Shown here one piece after another: positions 17,645 through 26,800 of a stretch of 64,000 bases of DNA; position 1 is the stretch's first letter, and every line of letters starts with the position of its first letter. The translations under genes were made by a program, and so were the position numbers. The DNA is from Williamwhitmania taraxaci. GTDB lineage: Bacteria > Bacteroidota > Bacteroidia > Bacteroidales > Williamwhitmaniaceae. The stretch lies in contig NZ_FMYP01000007.1 in assembly GCF_900096565.1 (NCBI RefSeq), positions 27,627-91,626 on the forward strand. The letters run 5' to 3'. The notes beneath the pieces are model-generated. The model did no database searches. It worked only from the letters and a program-made list of their open reading frames with translations, and had not been told where the DNA came from.

Positions 17645-17676
17645 TCCCCGCAAATCCTGACTTGCGGTTTTTTTTT
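17645..17676 (+). terminator. terminator between cassettes B and C
   Basis: CCGCAA (17648-17653) pairs with TTGCGG (17662-17667), followed by nine T's. It has the same loop sequence as the terminators at 13985 and 16440 but a shorter stem. Confidence 0.7.
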
Positions 17677-17744
17677 ATGGCAGAGTCGTAAAATATATTC
17701 CCGCCAGAGCAGCGGAAGGATGAGGAACTATAAAGAAATAATGC

Positions 17745-17752
17745 TATTTTTG
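17745..17752 (+). promoter_or_regulatory. TAnnTTTG -7 box of cassette C
   Basis: TATTTTTG sits at the place held by TACCTTTG in the left modules of cassettes A and B. No matching -33 TTG is clear. Confidence 0.45.
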
Positions 17753-17789
17753 AAAATATAAACTCAACGTTGTTAGGTTTATAAACGAG

Positions 17790-18171
17790 TTGAGTGGCAT
17801 GTAAAAAAACGCTTTCGTTGCTATTTAAATATTTCAAATAAGGCAAAATAACATTATGACAAAAGGTAAAACTATTTTAATATCAGTTCTTCTGATTGTA
17901 TCGACAGTTATAATAAAAGTATTGGTAGCTGATTCCAACACAAAATTGGATAAGGAATTAATCGATTTTTTCTCCGGAATTTTGTTTGGTGTTGGAATAG
18001 CATTGCTTTATCCGTTGATTTTTAAGAAAAGGAAGATGACTGAATAATTGTTCTACTCTACCAAATTCAGCAATACTACCGCTTAAACGATGATTTCAAA
18101 AGCAATGATTGTATAGACATTTATGATTCTTGTATAGCAATTAGACAAAATATAAATGCACGAACACTCAA
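17790..18171 (+). mobile_element. candidate gene cassette C bounded by matched inverted repeats
   Basis: TTGAGTG (17790-17796) is the exact reverse complement of CACTCAA (18165-18171). TTTATAAACGAG precedes it. TCGAGTA and CCGCCAGCTAAGCTGACGG follow the right end, the latter forming an intact hairpin. ACTCAAC at 17762-17768 pairs with GTTGAGT at 17789-17795 across exactly 20 bp, the same spacing as in cassette B. The variable bases differ from cassettes A and B, but both ends have changed together. Confidence 0.48.
17856..18047 (+). CDS. small membrane protein, 63 aa, cargo of cassette C
   Basis: A 63-residue protein with two likely transmembrane helices (ILISVLLIVSTVIIKVLVA at about 6-24 and FFSGILFGVGIALLYPLIF at about 38-56) and a basic C-terminal tail (KKRKM). 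I do not recognise the family. It lies in the same orientation as the other cassette genes, in an AT-rich segment bounded by the cassette C repeats. About 115 bp of noncoding sequence separates it from the right end, so a degraded second gene may have been present. Confidence 0.6.
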   Translation: MTKGKTILISVLLIVSTVIIKVLVADSNTKLDKELIDFFSGILFGVGIALLYPLIFKKRKMTE

Positions 18172-18402
18172 TCGAGTATCCAGTTCCGCCAGCTAAGCTG
18201 ACGGGGAAAACCTCTCACACACCAACGGACTTACCACATAACACCACCTTGCATATAAAACGGAACCATATCCGCATTCTAAACTAAAGCCACAGCAAAC
18301 AATTCGGCATGGGTTTGCACATCCAGCACCGAACAGCAGCCCAACAACAAGTTAATGTAAGAAATAGGTTAGAAGCAAAGTCCAAAAGGCAATAAATATC
18401 GC
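18172..18402. other. right flank of cassette C and intergenic region
   Basis: The first 35 or so bases carry the conserved right-end sequence, including the CCGcCAGC-TAA-GCTGaCGG hairpin near 18182-18200. The rest, up to the MATE gene stop, holds nothing I can support. Confidence 0.4.
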
Positions 18403-19737
18403 CTAAAAGTGTGCGGCATTGCGCCAATTTCCAAACCTCAGATAGAGCAAGGCAGCCATAGCCATAAATAGCCCATAGAAGATCTCCACCGTCCACACAG
18501 CCGAAATAGAGAGGTGAAACACGGACGCAAATAGATATCCGAGCAACACGTATAGTCCCAAATCGGCAGTTTCGAGAATAAAGGTAACGTTGGTTTTACC
18601 TGTTCCGGCAACAGCATTAAAGGCAATAAATCCGATGGAAAGAACAGGCCCGGCAATAGCCACAACGAAAAGAACCGGAAGGGTATACTCAATAAGCGAA
18701 ATATCCTTTGAGTAGAGCGAAAGCAAATCGCGGGCAAAGAATCCGGTAATGAGCAAAACCACCAGCACCGATAGTAGCGAAAGAACTTCAGCCCTCCACA
18801 CCAGCCCCATAACCTCCTCTTTGCGCCCTCGTCCAATCAAAAAGCTGGTAAGGCTGCTCGTTGCCGAGGCAATACCCCACACCGGGATAAGCAGCAGCAC
18901 ATATAAGCTGCGCACAATATTGGACGCGGCAAGAACCCGCTCGCCCATTCCCTCCACAAAGAGGAAAAAGAGCAGCCAGCTGCTAAACGATAGCAGATTC
19001 TGAAACATGGTGGGCAGCGAAATCCGCAACAGTGGCTTAAAGAAGTTAGAGCTGTATCGGGTAAATGCAAACAGGTTGTATTTAACGCTATCTACCGTAA
19101 TCATGGTATAGATAACGTAAAACAAACACCCAACCAGCTCCGCTATTACCGAAGCCAGCGCAGCACCGGGAATTCCCATCTTTGGCAAACCTAAATTTCC
19201 AAAGATGAGGCCGTAGTCCAGCACAATATTGGTAACCACCGCCAAGGAGTTGGCAACGGAAATGATGCGCGTTTTGCCAATTCCAATATAAAACGCTTGA
19301 AAAATTAAGCTTATGGTCACAAAGAACAATCCCCACTTGCGCCAAGACAAAAACTCGATGGAGGCTTCCATTATTCGCGGAGAGTGGATCATGGCACCCA
19401 AAATGGTTGGGGCCATTTGCCATAAAATCCAAAATAGAAGAAGCACCAGAACCGTGAGAAAGTAAAACGAGTGGGTAAGTGTAATGCCAATGCTGCCATA
19501 CTTCTTTTGGCCAAACCTTCGAGCCACCACTATTTGAGTACCAATGGTAAAACCGTAGGCAACCATAACTGCGGCCAAGTGCAGCAAGCCACCAATGGCT
19601 CCGGCACCAAGAGCAACTTCTCCCAGCTGTCCCAGAAATATGGTATCGATAACGTTGAGCAAGTTCTGAGCAACGCTACCAATGATAATTGGAACCGCAA
19701 TTTGCCAAATACGCCTATATCCTGTTTCTGAGTTCAT
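18403..19737 (-). CDS. MATE family efflux transporter
   Basis: A 444-residue inner-membrane multidrug/toxin extrusion protein with twelve hydrophobic segments. The N-terminus (IIIGSVAQNLLNVIDTIFLGQLGEVALGAGAIGG) is typical of the MatE domain, and a second MatE repeat begins near residue 230. It exchanges cationic compounds for Na+ or H+; the substrate is unknown. I chose the ATG at 19737 (MNSETGYRRI); a start at 19791 would add 18 hydrophilic residues. It stands alone between the cassette island and the dipeptidyl peptidase gene. Confidence 0.92.
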   Translation of the reverse strand: MNSETGYRRIWQIAVPIIIGSVAQNLLNVIDTIFLGQLGEVALGAGAIGGLLHLAAVMVAYGFTIGTQIVVARRFGQKKYGSIGITLTHSFYFLTVLVLLLFWILWQMAPTILGAMIHSPRIMEASIEFLSWRKWGLFFVTISLIFQAFYIGIGKTRIISVANSLAVVTNIVLDYGLIFGNLGLPKMGIPGAALASVIAELVGCLFYVIYTMITVDSVKYNLFAFTRYSSNFFKPLLRISLPTMFQNLLSFSSWLLFFLFVEGMGERVLAASNIVRSLYVLLLIPVWGIASATSSLTSFLIGRGRKEEVMGLVWRAEVLSLLSVLVVLLITGFFARDLLSLYSKDISLIEYTLPVLFVVAIAGPVLSIGFIAFNAVAGTGKTNVTFILETADLGLYVLLGYLFASVFHLSISAVWTVEIFYGLFMAMAALLYLRFGNWRNAAHF

Positions 19738-19802
19738 CAATCTTAATATCTGCTGCAAATTTCGGCAATTATCCGCAGAATTATACCCCACGGAAAAAAT
19801 AA

Positions 19803-19836
19803 ACCCCGAGAGTTGGAACGCTCGGGGTATATTTTC
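19803..19836. terminator. stem-loop between MATE and dipeptidyl peptidase genes
   Basis: ACCCCGAG (19803-19810) pairs with CTCGGGGT (19821-19828), followed by ATATTTTC. It lies between two minus-strand genes and probably ends the peptidase transcript. Downstream to 20006 are short repeats of the type CCGTcTAACTT and no gene. Confidence 0.6.
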
Positions 19837-20006
19837 TTCCTTATAACTTCCGTCTACAATCCGTTTAACTCCCGTTTAACTTCTTTTTTAACCACAGAGG
19901 ATCACAGAGACAAGTATGAGGCTATTTCCTTTAACTTCGTATAACTTCATCCTATTCTTTTAATTCTTTGACTCCTCAAACTTCCGTCTAACTTCCGTCT
20001 AACTCC

Positions 20007-22154
20007 CTATTTCTTAAGATAAGTATCAAAATAGTCGGTAACCTTGCGCATTAAATGGATACGATCCGTTCCGCGCACATTATGCTCGTGCTGGGGATAC
20101 ACAAAATAGTCGACCATTACCCTTTTTCCCACACACTCGTGTATAAACTCAAGGCTATTCTGCCATACAACAGTATTATCGATATCGCCATGGATCAACA
20201 TCAATTTACCAGTCAGGTTCTCAACATAGTTCAGCATGTTTGCATTCTTGTAGCCTTCGGGGTTTTCCTCCGGAGTATCCATGTAGCGTTCGCCATACAT
20301 CACCTCGTAAAGGCTCCAGTCTATTACCGGTCCGCCGGCAACGCCAACCTTAAATATCTTATTCTCCTTAAGCATCATTTGGGTGGTCATAAACCCTCCG
20401 AAGCTCCAGCCGTGTACCCCAACTCGAGCAGTATCAACGTAAGGCAGCTTAAAGAGGTATTGAATCCCGCGCATCTGATCGGCAAGCTCGTTGGCGCCAA
20501 GGTTGCGGTGAATAATACTTTCGAAATCGAAGCCACGATTGGACGATCCGCGATTATCTACAGTAAACATGATGTAGCCCTTTTGAGCCATATGGTAGTC
20601 CCACAGGCCTGTTCCTCCAAGCCATCGGTTGGTAACCAATTGCGCATGAGGTCCACCGTAAACATAAACAACCACAGGGTATTTCTTTGTCGAGTCAAAG
20701 TCGATAGGCTTAATCATGCGGCAGTATAGATTGGTAGAATCGTCTGCCGCCTTAATAGTGAAGATCTTCATTTCGGGCATACGGTAATCCATAAGAGGAT
20801 TTACGGAAACCAAGAGTTCCTGCCGCTGCTCTCCCGAAAAATCGGTGATACAAATTCGGTTTGGAACCGTAATACTGCTATACCTATCGATAAAGAGTCC
20901 GCTGACAAAATTTACAATTGGCTGGTGGGTTCCCTCTTCCTTAGTAAGTCGTAACAACTTCTTAGTCTTGAGATTTACCTTACATAGGTTTACTTCCAGA
21001 GGGCTATCGATGGTGGAAGTGAATAGCACATCCTTAGCGTCGGAAGTAAATCCGATAAAGTTTGTAACCATCCAATTGCCCTTAGTTATTTGACCGAATA
21101 ACTTACCGCTCAAATCATACTTGTATAGGTGATTGAACCCATCGCGCTGGCTCTGCCAAACAAATGTATTTGGCTCGTTAGGAAAAAAGATTGCAGGATT
21201 AGAAGGCTCCACATAGCGAGCATTCTTCTCCTCAAATAGGGTCTTAACAAAATCACCCGTAGTGGCATTATACTGATTTAGGCTCATGTGATTCTGACCA
21301 CGGTTTAGCTCCGCAATCAAAATGAATTTTTCGTCGGGAGTCCAGGATACGTTTGTTAAATAGTGATCCAATGGCTCTCCCGTTTTCAGAAATACGGTTG
21401 ATCCAGTTTTAGGATTAAAGACACCCACCGTAACCTGATGGCTAGTCATTCCTGCCATGGGGTATTTAATGGGAGTAACCTTAGCAATACGCTGGGTAAT
21501 ATCCACCAATGGATAATCGGTAACCATCGTTTGGTCCATACGGTAAAAGGCCAGCATATTCCCATTGGGCGACCAAAAAGTGCCCTTAGAAATACCAAAT
21601 TCATTGCGGTGTACGCTCTGTCCGTTAATGATATTCTGGTTTTGATCGGAGGTTACTACCATGCGCTCGGCACCCTCTGCTTTAACGTAAAGGTTGTTCT
21701 TTACCGTATATGCCAAAGCCTTATTGTCGGGGCGGAAATCGATGTTCTCGGCATCCTCCTCCGCGCTCAGTATTCTTTCCACCTTTTTATCGGCTACATT
21801 CACAAATATGGTTTCATTGCCACTACTGAACATGATCGACACCGAACTCACCCATTGAAAGGAGGGCATTCTTTTCAGCACATTTACGTTAGCTTGTTTT
21901 ACCCATCCGTTAAGGTTGGCCAGGGTAAACAGCAGCGATGGCTTGCTATCGTTAACTGTCTGAACAAACACAGAGTCCTTCCGGTTAAAGGAAAACGTGG
22001 AGGTTTCGCCCTTCCATTGAATAGCCGAAAGGTTTTGGGGCGCAAGGCTCTGTCGTGTTCCCACCACCGCTTCATCAATGGTAAATAGCTTATTCTGACC
22101 GCTAGCCGCAGTAGCAAAGGATAAGCACGCAACAATGTATAGAATTCTTCTCAT
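20007..22154 (-). CDS. dipeptidyl peptidase IV (S9B)
   Basis: A 715-residue exported serine peptidase with a signal peptide (MRRILYIVACLSFATAASG). The N-terminal beta-propeller (DPPIV_N, about 40-460) contains FYRMDQTMVTDYPLVDI and related blades. The C-terminal alpha/beta-hydrolase carries the nucleophile in GWSFGG (Ser at about 584), the acid in HGDIDNT (about 657-659) and His in QHEHNVRG (about 691). It releases X-Pro dipeptides in the periplasm for nutrition. The length is typical of Bacteroidota DPP IV. Confidence 0.95.
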   Translation of the reverse strand: MRRILYIVACLSFATAASGQNKLFTIDEAVVGTRQSLAPQNLSAIQWKGETSTFSFNRKDSVFVQTVNDSKPSLLFTLANLNGWVKQANVNVLKRMPSFQWVSSVSIMFSSGNETIFVNVADKKVERILSAEEDAENIDFRPDNKALAYTVKNNLYVKAEGAERMVVTSDQNQNIINGQSVHRNEFGISKGTFWSPNGNMLAFYRMDQTMVTDYPLVDITQRIAKVTPIKYPMAGMTSHQVTVGVFNPKTGSTVFLKTGEPLDHYLTNVSWTPDEKFILIAELNRGQNHMSLNQYNATTGDFVKTLFEEKNARYVEPSNPAIFFPNEPNTFVWQSQRDGFNHLYKYDLSGKLFGQITKGNWMVTNFIGFTSDAKDVLFTSTIDSPLEVNLCKVNLKTKKLLRLTKEEGTHQPIVNFVSGLFIDRYSSITVPNRICITDFSGEQRQELLVSVNPLMDYRMPEMKIFTIKAADDSTNLYCRMIKPIDFDSTKKYPVVVYVYGGPHAQLVTNRWLGGTGLWDYHMAQKGYIMFTVDNRGSSNRGFDFESIIHRNLGANELADQMRGIQYLFKLPYVDTARVGVHGWSFGGFMTTQMMLKENKIFKVGVAGGPVIDWSLYEVMYGERYMDTPEENPEGYKNANMLNYVENLTGKLMLIHGDIDNTVVWQNSLEFIHECVGKRVMVDYFVYPQHEHNVRGTDRIHLMRKVTDYFDTYLKK

Positions 22155-22516
22155 GGGGTAAATAGGTTTTGATCAAAAGTAATGCTTTCGCCTTAGATAC
22201 AGAAACCACAAAAAGGTTTCACACTACAATAAAAATTAAGAGGTTCGGCAAGCAACGAATTGCGCGATACAAGGCACTCGAGTCAAAAAAAGCGAAGCAC
22301 TTATCCATTAGGGCAAGGATTATCGGAGGTACGAATTAGTGCAATTAAAAACCGTGAAAGGCCCTAAAATCCTAGACTTTTCCTACTTTTGTACAATCAT
22401 AGGTTAATGTAAGGAGATGAAACCATTTCAAAGCAGCTGAATTTCAGCAAAACAGCCTTTGAAAAGATTATTATTTTTACTTACTTGCATTGTAATGTGT
22501 TAAAAATATCCGATTA
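22155..22516. other. divergent intergenic region with a -7 box
   Basis: TACTTTTG at 22384-22391 matches TAnnTTTG and could start the lipoprotein/ABCG operon, with a leader of about 125 bp. No promoter for the peptidase gene, RNA gene or repeat is clear. Confidence 0.4.
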
Positions 22517-23431
22517 ATGGATTTGACTTTATATACCAAAAAACAGCAGCCTTTATTCTACGCTATTGCGGGTGTGCTGTTTATACTTCTTTTAGCTTCC
22601 TGTGGTGGCGAAAATCCGACCAACAAAAAGTCCGCAGAGGATTTAAGCATCGATAGTTCCTCGCTCATCCTTAAATACGACAATACTCTGTTTGCACTGC
22701 CATCGCCCTATCAAGCCAGTGCCATTATTAAAAGCAACTCACTTCCCTATAATTCCGAACTGCCCAATTTGGCTTCGCGCGTCTCCAGCTATAACTCGAA
22801 TTACAAGAAGGGGTTTAATCTAGGCGTGTACGGAACAGACCTTAGCTACTTCAACATCTATGATAAATCGCAGGAGTGTATTACTTACTTTGCTGCGGTA
22901 AAACGATTGTCCGACGAGTTGGGTATATCCTCTTACTTTGACGATAAATTCTTCAAGAATATTGAGAAAAACATTGGAAACCAAGACTCCCTACTTTACC
23001 TAACCAGCTACACTTACCGGAATGCGGACATGTTTCTGAAGCGGGACGATCGTGGCGAAATAAGCGCCCTAGTTCTTGCAGGAGGATGGGTGGAGAGTCT
23101 TTATCTGCTCACACAAGTAGCTACCGAAACGAAAAACCGCGAAATCATCAACCGAATTGGCGAACAAAAATACCCCTTAGATAATCTCATAGATATTTTA
23201 AGTCCGCACTATTACATTTCGCCCGAGTATTCCTTATTGGTTGATGATTTGGTTGATTTGGCATATGAATTTGATGGAATCATTTTCAACTACTACTATA
23301 AACCACCAAAAGTAGATCCCAGCAACAAGTTAATTACTATAAATAGCGAATCACAGGTTGTGCTTAGCGAATACCACATGGAGGTAATCACCAAAAAATT
23401 GGCCGCCATCCGAAACAAGGCAGTACAATAA
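22517..23431 (+). CDS. lipoprotein, first gene of the ABCG-transporter operon
   Basis: A 304-residue lipoprotein: a hydrophobic leader ends in the lipobox LLASC, with Cys at residue 29. The mature part is helical, with no family that I recognise. It lies 11 bp before a small secreted protein and is in one operon with the transporter that follows. A role as an envelope partner of the transporter is inferred from context only. Similar lipoprotein/ABCG neighbourhoods may exist in other Bacteroidales; this would need checking. Confidence 0.75.
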   Translation: MDLTLYTKKQQPLFYAIAGVLFILLLASCGGENPTNKKSAEDLSIDSSSLILKYDNTLFALPSPYQASAIIKSNSLPYNSELPNLASRVSSYNSNYKKGFNLGVYGTDLSYFNIYDKSQECITYFAAVKRLSDELGISSYFDDKFFKNIEKNIGNQDSLLYLTSYTYRNADMFLKRDDRGEISALVLAGGWVESLYLLTQVATETKNREIINRIGEQKYPLDNLIDILSPHYYISPEYSLLVDDLVDLAYEFDGIIFNYYYKPPKVDPSNKLITINSESQVVLSEYHMEVITKKLAAIRNKAVQ

Positions 23432-23442
23432 ACGAGCAAATT

Positions 23443-23865
23443 ATGGTAAAGAAAATTATAATCATCTCGCTTGCATTTACTCTCGGAGTTACGTTCAAGG
23501 CCTTTTCGCAGCTAGAGCAGCTTCAGAATATATGCTCGCTCTACTTTCCACCCGAATTTATTTCCGACGGACAACAATACTTTTCCCCGCTAAAGCCAGA
23601 CCAATCGGTAGAATTTAGAACAACATTCTACGGTGATAATGTTTACCGCATTGTTGCCTGCACCAATGCAAAAAAAGGCGATTTGGTATTCAGCGTGTAC
23701 GACACCGAGAAGAATCTTCTTTTCACCAATTCCGCATACGATAATTCACCATATTGGAATTTTAAGTTTAAATCGACCGTAAGCTGTATTATTCGGCTAA
23801 AGTTGGAATCGAAAAGTTTTCAACCCGGATATGTAATGCTTCTAATAGGGTATCAAACGAAGTAA
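23443..23865 (+). CDS. small secreted protein of the ABCG-transporter operon
   Basis: A 140-residue protein with a signal peptide (about residues 1-22, ending KAFSQ). The mature domain is beta-rich and holds a few cysteines (CSLYF, VACTNAKKGD, STVSCIIR). It is not a recognised family. It is 11 bp after the lipoprotein gene and 12 bp before the transporter gene, which places it firmly in the operon and in the periplasm. Confidence 0.7.
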   Translation: MVKKIIIISLAFTLGVTFKAFSQLEQLQNICSLYFPPEFISDGQQYFSPLKPDQSVEFRTTFYGDNVYRIVACTNAKKGDLVFSVYDTEKNLLFTNSAYDNSPYWNFKFKSTVSCIIRLKLESKSFQPGYVMLLIGYQTK

Positions 23866-23877
23866 AAACGGATCCAC

Positions 23878-26800
23878 ATGAGCGAATCAATCTTAAAAGC
23901 ATTAATGCAGCTATTTGCAATTATTGCTTGGCCCGAAGAGAAAGGTAGTCTGGGTGATAGGCGCGCAATTGTAGAATCGTTTTTAAAACTCCAAATCAAC
24001 AGAGATTTGGTCGATGAGTACCTTAAGATATTCGATACATTCTACGATCTATATCAGCTTAAACTAAGTGAGAAGAGCAAATCGGTAAAGCGAGCCTCGA
24101 GCAGTTCCGTTAGGCTATTAAAGATTTGCACGGAGATCAACAATCAGCTAACCCAGCAGCAAAAAGTTGTTGTTTTGGTTCGATTGCTTGAGTTTGCAAG
24201 GAGTGAAAGTGGAACGGTTTCCAACCAAGAAATGGCCTTCATTGCCACCGTTGCCGAAACATTTCATATTGAGGACACCGAATTCAACTCTATCCTTAAC
24301 TATGCACTCCTCTCCTTCGACAAAATTGAGCATACCGAAGATATCCTTACCATCAGCAATGAGCCTGAGGACTATTCTGGCTTTGGGAAGAAACACATAT
24401 TTTCCGATAACTTTAGAGGCGAGGTAAAGATCCTCAGCATCCTCTCGGCAAATATGTTCTTCATTCGGTACCATGGTAAGCATGAGCTCTACCTGAATGG
24501 CCATTTGCTGCTACCCGACAGAATCTTTGTGCTCAATGCCGGGGCATCAATTCGAAACGCCAAGATAAATGCCATTTACTATAGTGATATTCTCTCACGC
24601 TTTACCCTCGATAAAGTAAAGGAGCGTATCACTTTCGAAGCAAAGGAGGTAGAATACAAATTCCGAGGAGGGCAATTCGGCCTTCACTCCCTATCCTTTA
24701 GTGAAGAATCGGGCAAGTTAATTGGTATCATGGGAGCTTCAGGCGCAGGTAAATCTACGCTGCTGAACGTGCTAAACGGTAGCGATGCGCCCACCTCGGG
24801 AGAGGTCCAGATCAACGGCATCAGTATCCACAAGGAAAAGGAGGCCACTAAGGGGCTTATTGGGTTTGTATCGCAGGACGACCTGCTTATGGAAGACCTT
24901 TCCGTTTTCCAAAACCTTTACTACAACGCCAAACTTTGCTTTAGCAACTACTCCGAAAATGATATAGTAGAAACGGTAGATAGAACGCTAATCAACCTAG
25001 GCCTTTTCGATATTAAGCATATGCGCGTAGGCTCTCCTCTGAATAAGAAAATTAGCGGAGGCCAACGCAAGCGCTTAAACATAGCCCTAGAATTGATCCG
25101 GGAACCCACCATTCTTTTCCTTGACGAACCCACATCAGGGCTCTCATCCCGCGATTCAGAGAACATCTTGGATCTTCTAAAGGAGCTAACCTTAAAAGGG
25201 AAGTTGGTCTTTGTGGTTATTCACCAACCGTCTTCGGATATCTTTAAAATGTTCGATAAGTTGCTGATTCTGGACACAGGAGGATATTTGATATACAATG
25301 GAGACCCAATAGAGTCAATCATTTACTTCAAATCGCGCATTCAGCACGCCAACTGGAACGAGAGCGAATGTGCAACTTGCGGCAATGTTAACCCCGAACA
25401 GATCTTCAATATCGTTGAAGCTAACGTATTGGACGAGTATGGAAATTCAACCCGGGTAAGAAAGACCAGCCCGAAGGAATGGAATTACTACTACGATGAA
25501 TTCTCGGCTAAAGAAAACTCAACCACCACGGTGTATGCCGATATGCCGGAGAAACAATTTAAAATCCCCAATAGACTCAAACAGCTGTGGGTATTCATTA
25601 GCAGAGATTTGCTCTCAAAATTTGCCAACAAGCAGTACTGGGTTATAAACTTAGTGGAACCACCACTTCTTGCATTTATCCTATCCTATATCATTAAATT
25701 CTACAACGTTGATGTAAACAATAAGATAGGTTATACTCTTGCCGATAATAGCAACCTACCAGTTTACATCTTTATGTCGGTGATTGTAGCAATCTTTATT
25801 GGACTCACAGTAAGTGCGGAAGAGATAATAAAGGATCAGAAAATCCTAAAACGCGAATCGTTCCTGAACCTTTCCCGAGCCAGCTACCTTCTATCGAAGG
25901 TAGCAATACTAATAGGTATCTCTGCTATTCAGGCATTTCTTTTTGTGATTGTTGGAAACACCATAATGGAAGTGCAAGGCATGTATTTTGCCTACTGGAT
26001 TGTTCTTTTCAGCGCATGGGTATCGGCCAATATGCTTGGGTTGCTCATCTCCGATAGCTTTAAAACAGTTGTGACTATCTACATCCTAATCCCCTTCTTG
26101 GTAATCCCACAGATCATTTTAAGCGGCATCATTGTAAAGTATGAAAAGTTGAATCCCAACATTTCATCACCCGACCGGATTCCCTTTTATGGTGAGGTGA
26201 TTGTGGCTCGGTGGGCCTATGAGGCATTAGCTGTATTTCAATTCAAAGAGAACCAATACCAGCAGCAGTTCTACGAGTTAGATAGAGCAATGAGCGTGGC
26301 CGATTTCCGGAGAAACTACTGGATTAAATCCATGAATAACAAAATTGACTTTATTGAGCGTGAAGGAATCACTGCAGACCAGCATAAAAAAGCCGAAAAC
26401 GCCGTTATTCTCATACAAAACGAACTTCTCCGTCACGCAAAGTTACTGCCACAGCTATCGCCTCCGCAGGGCATCATCAAAGGCTTAAGTCAAGCTAAAA
26501 TAACCCACGAAACCATATCTCAACTTCGCGATTACTTAGAGTTGATTCGACAATACTATGTTAAACTTTATAATACAGCCAACAACAAAAAAGACGCAAT
26601 CATATCCACGGCTCAAAGCACGAACATCTCAAAGGAATCGTTCCTTCAGGAGAAAAGAGATTACTTCAATGAGAACTTGAGTGATTTGGTTCAAAACAAC
26701 GATGAGGTAGACCGGATCATTGAGTATGATAATCATCTGATACAAAAGATTGATCCCATTTTCCTATACCCTGAAGGGAAGTTTATTGCATCACATTTCT

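Noticed and set aside
14191..18171. Reading the cassettes as ordinary insertion sequences with fixed terminal repeats
   Set aside because: No transposase is encoded, no target-site duplication is evident, and the terminal repeats differ between cassettes in a paired manner, which fixed transposon ends would not do.
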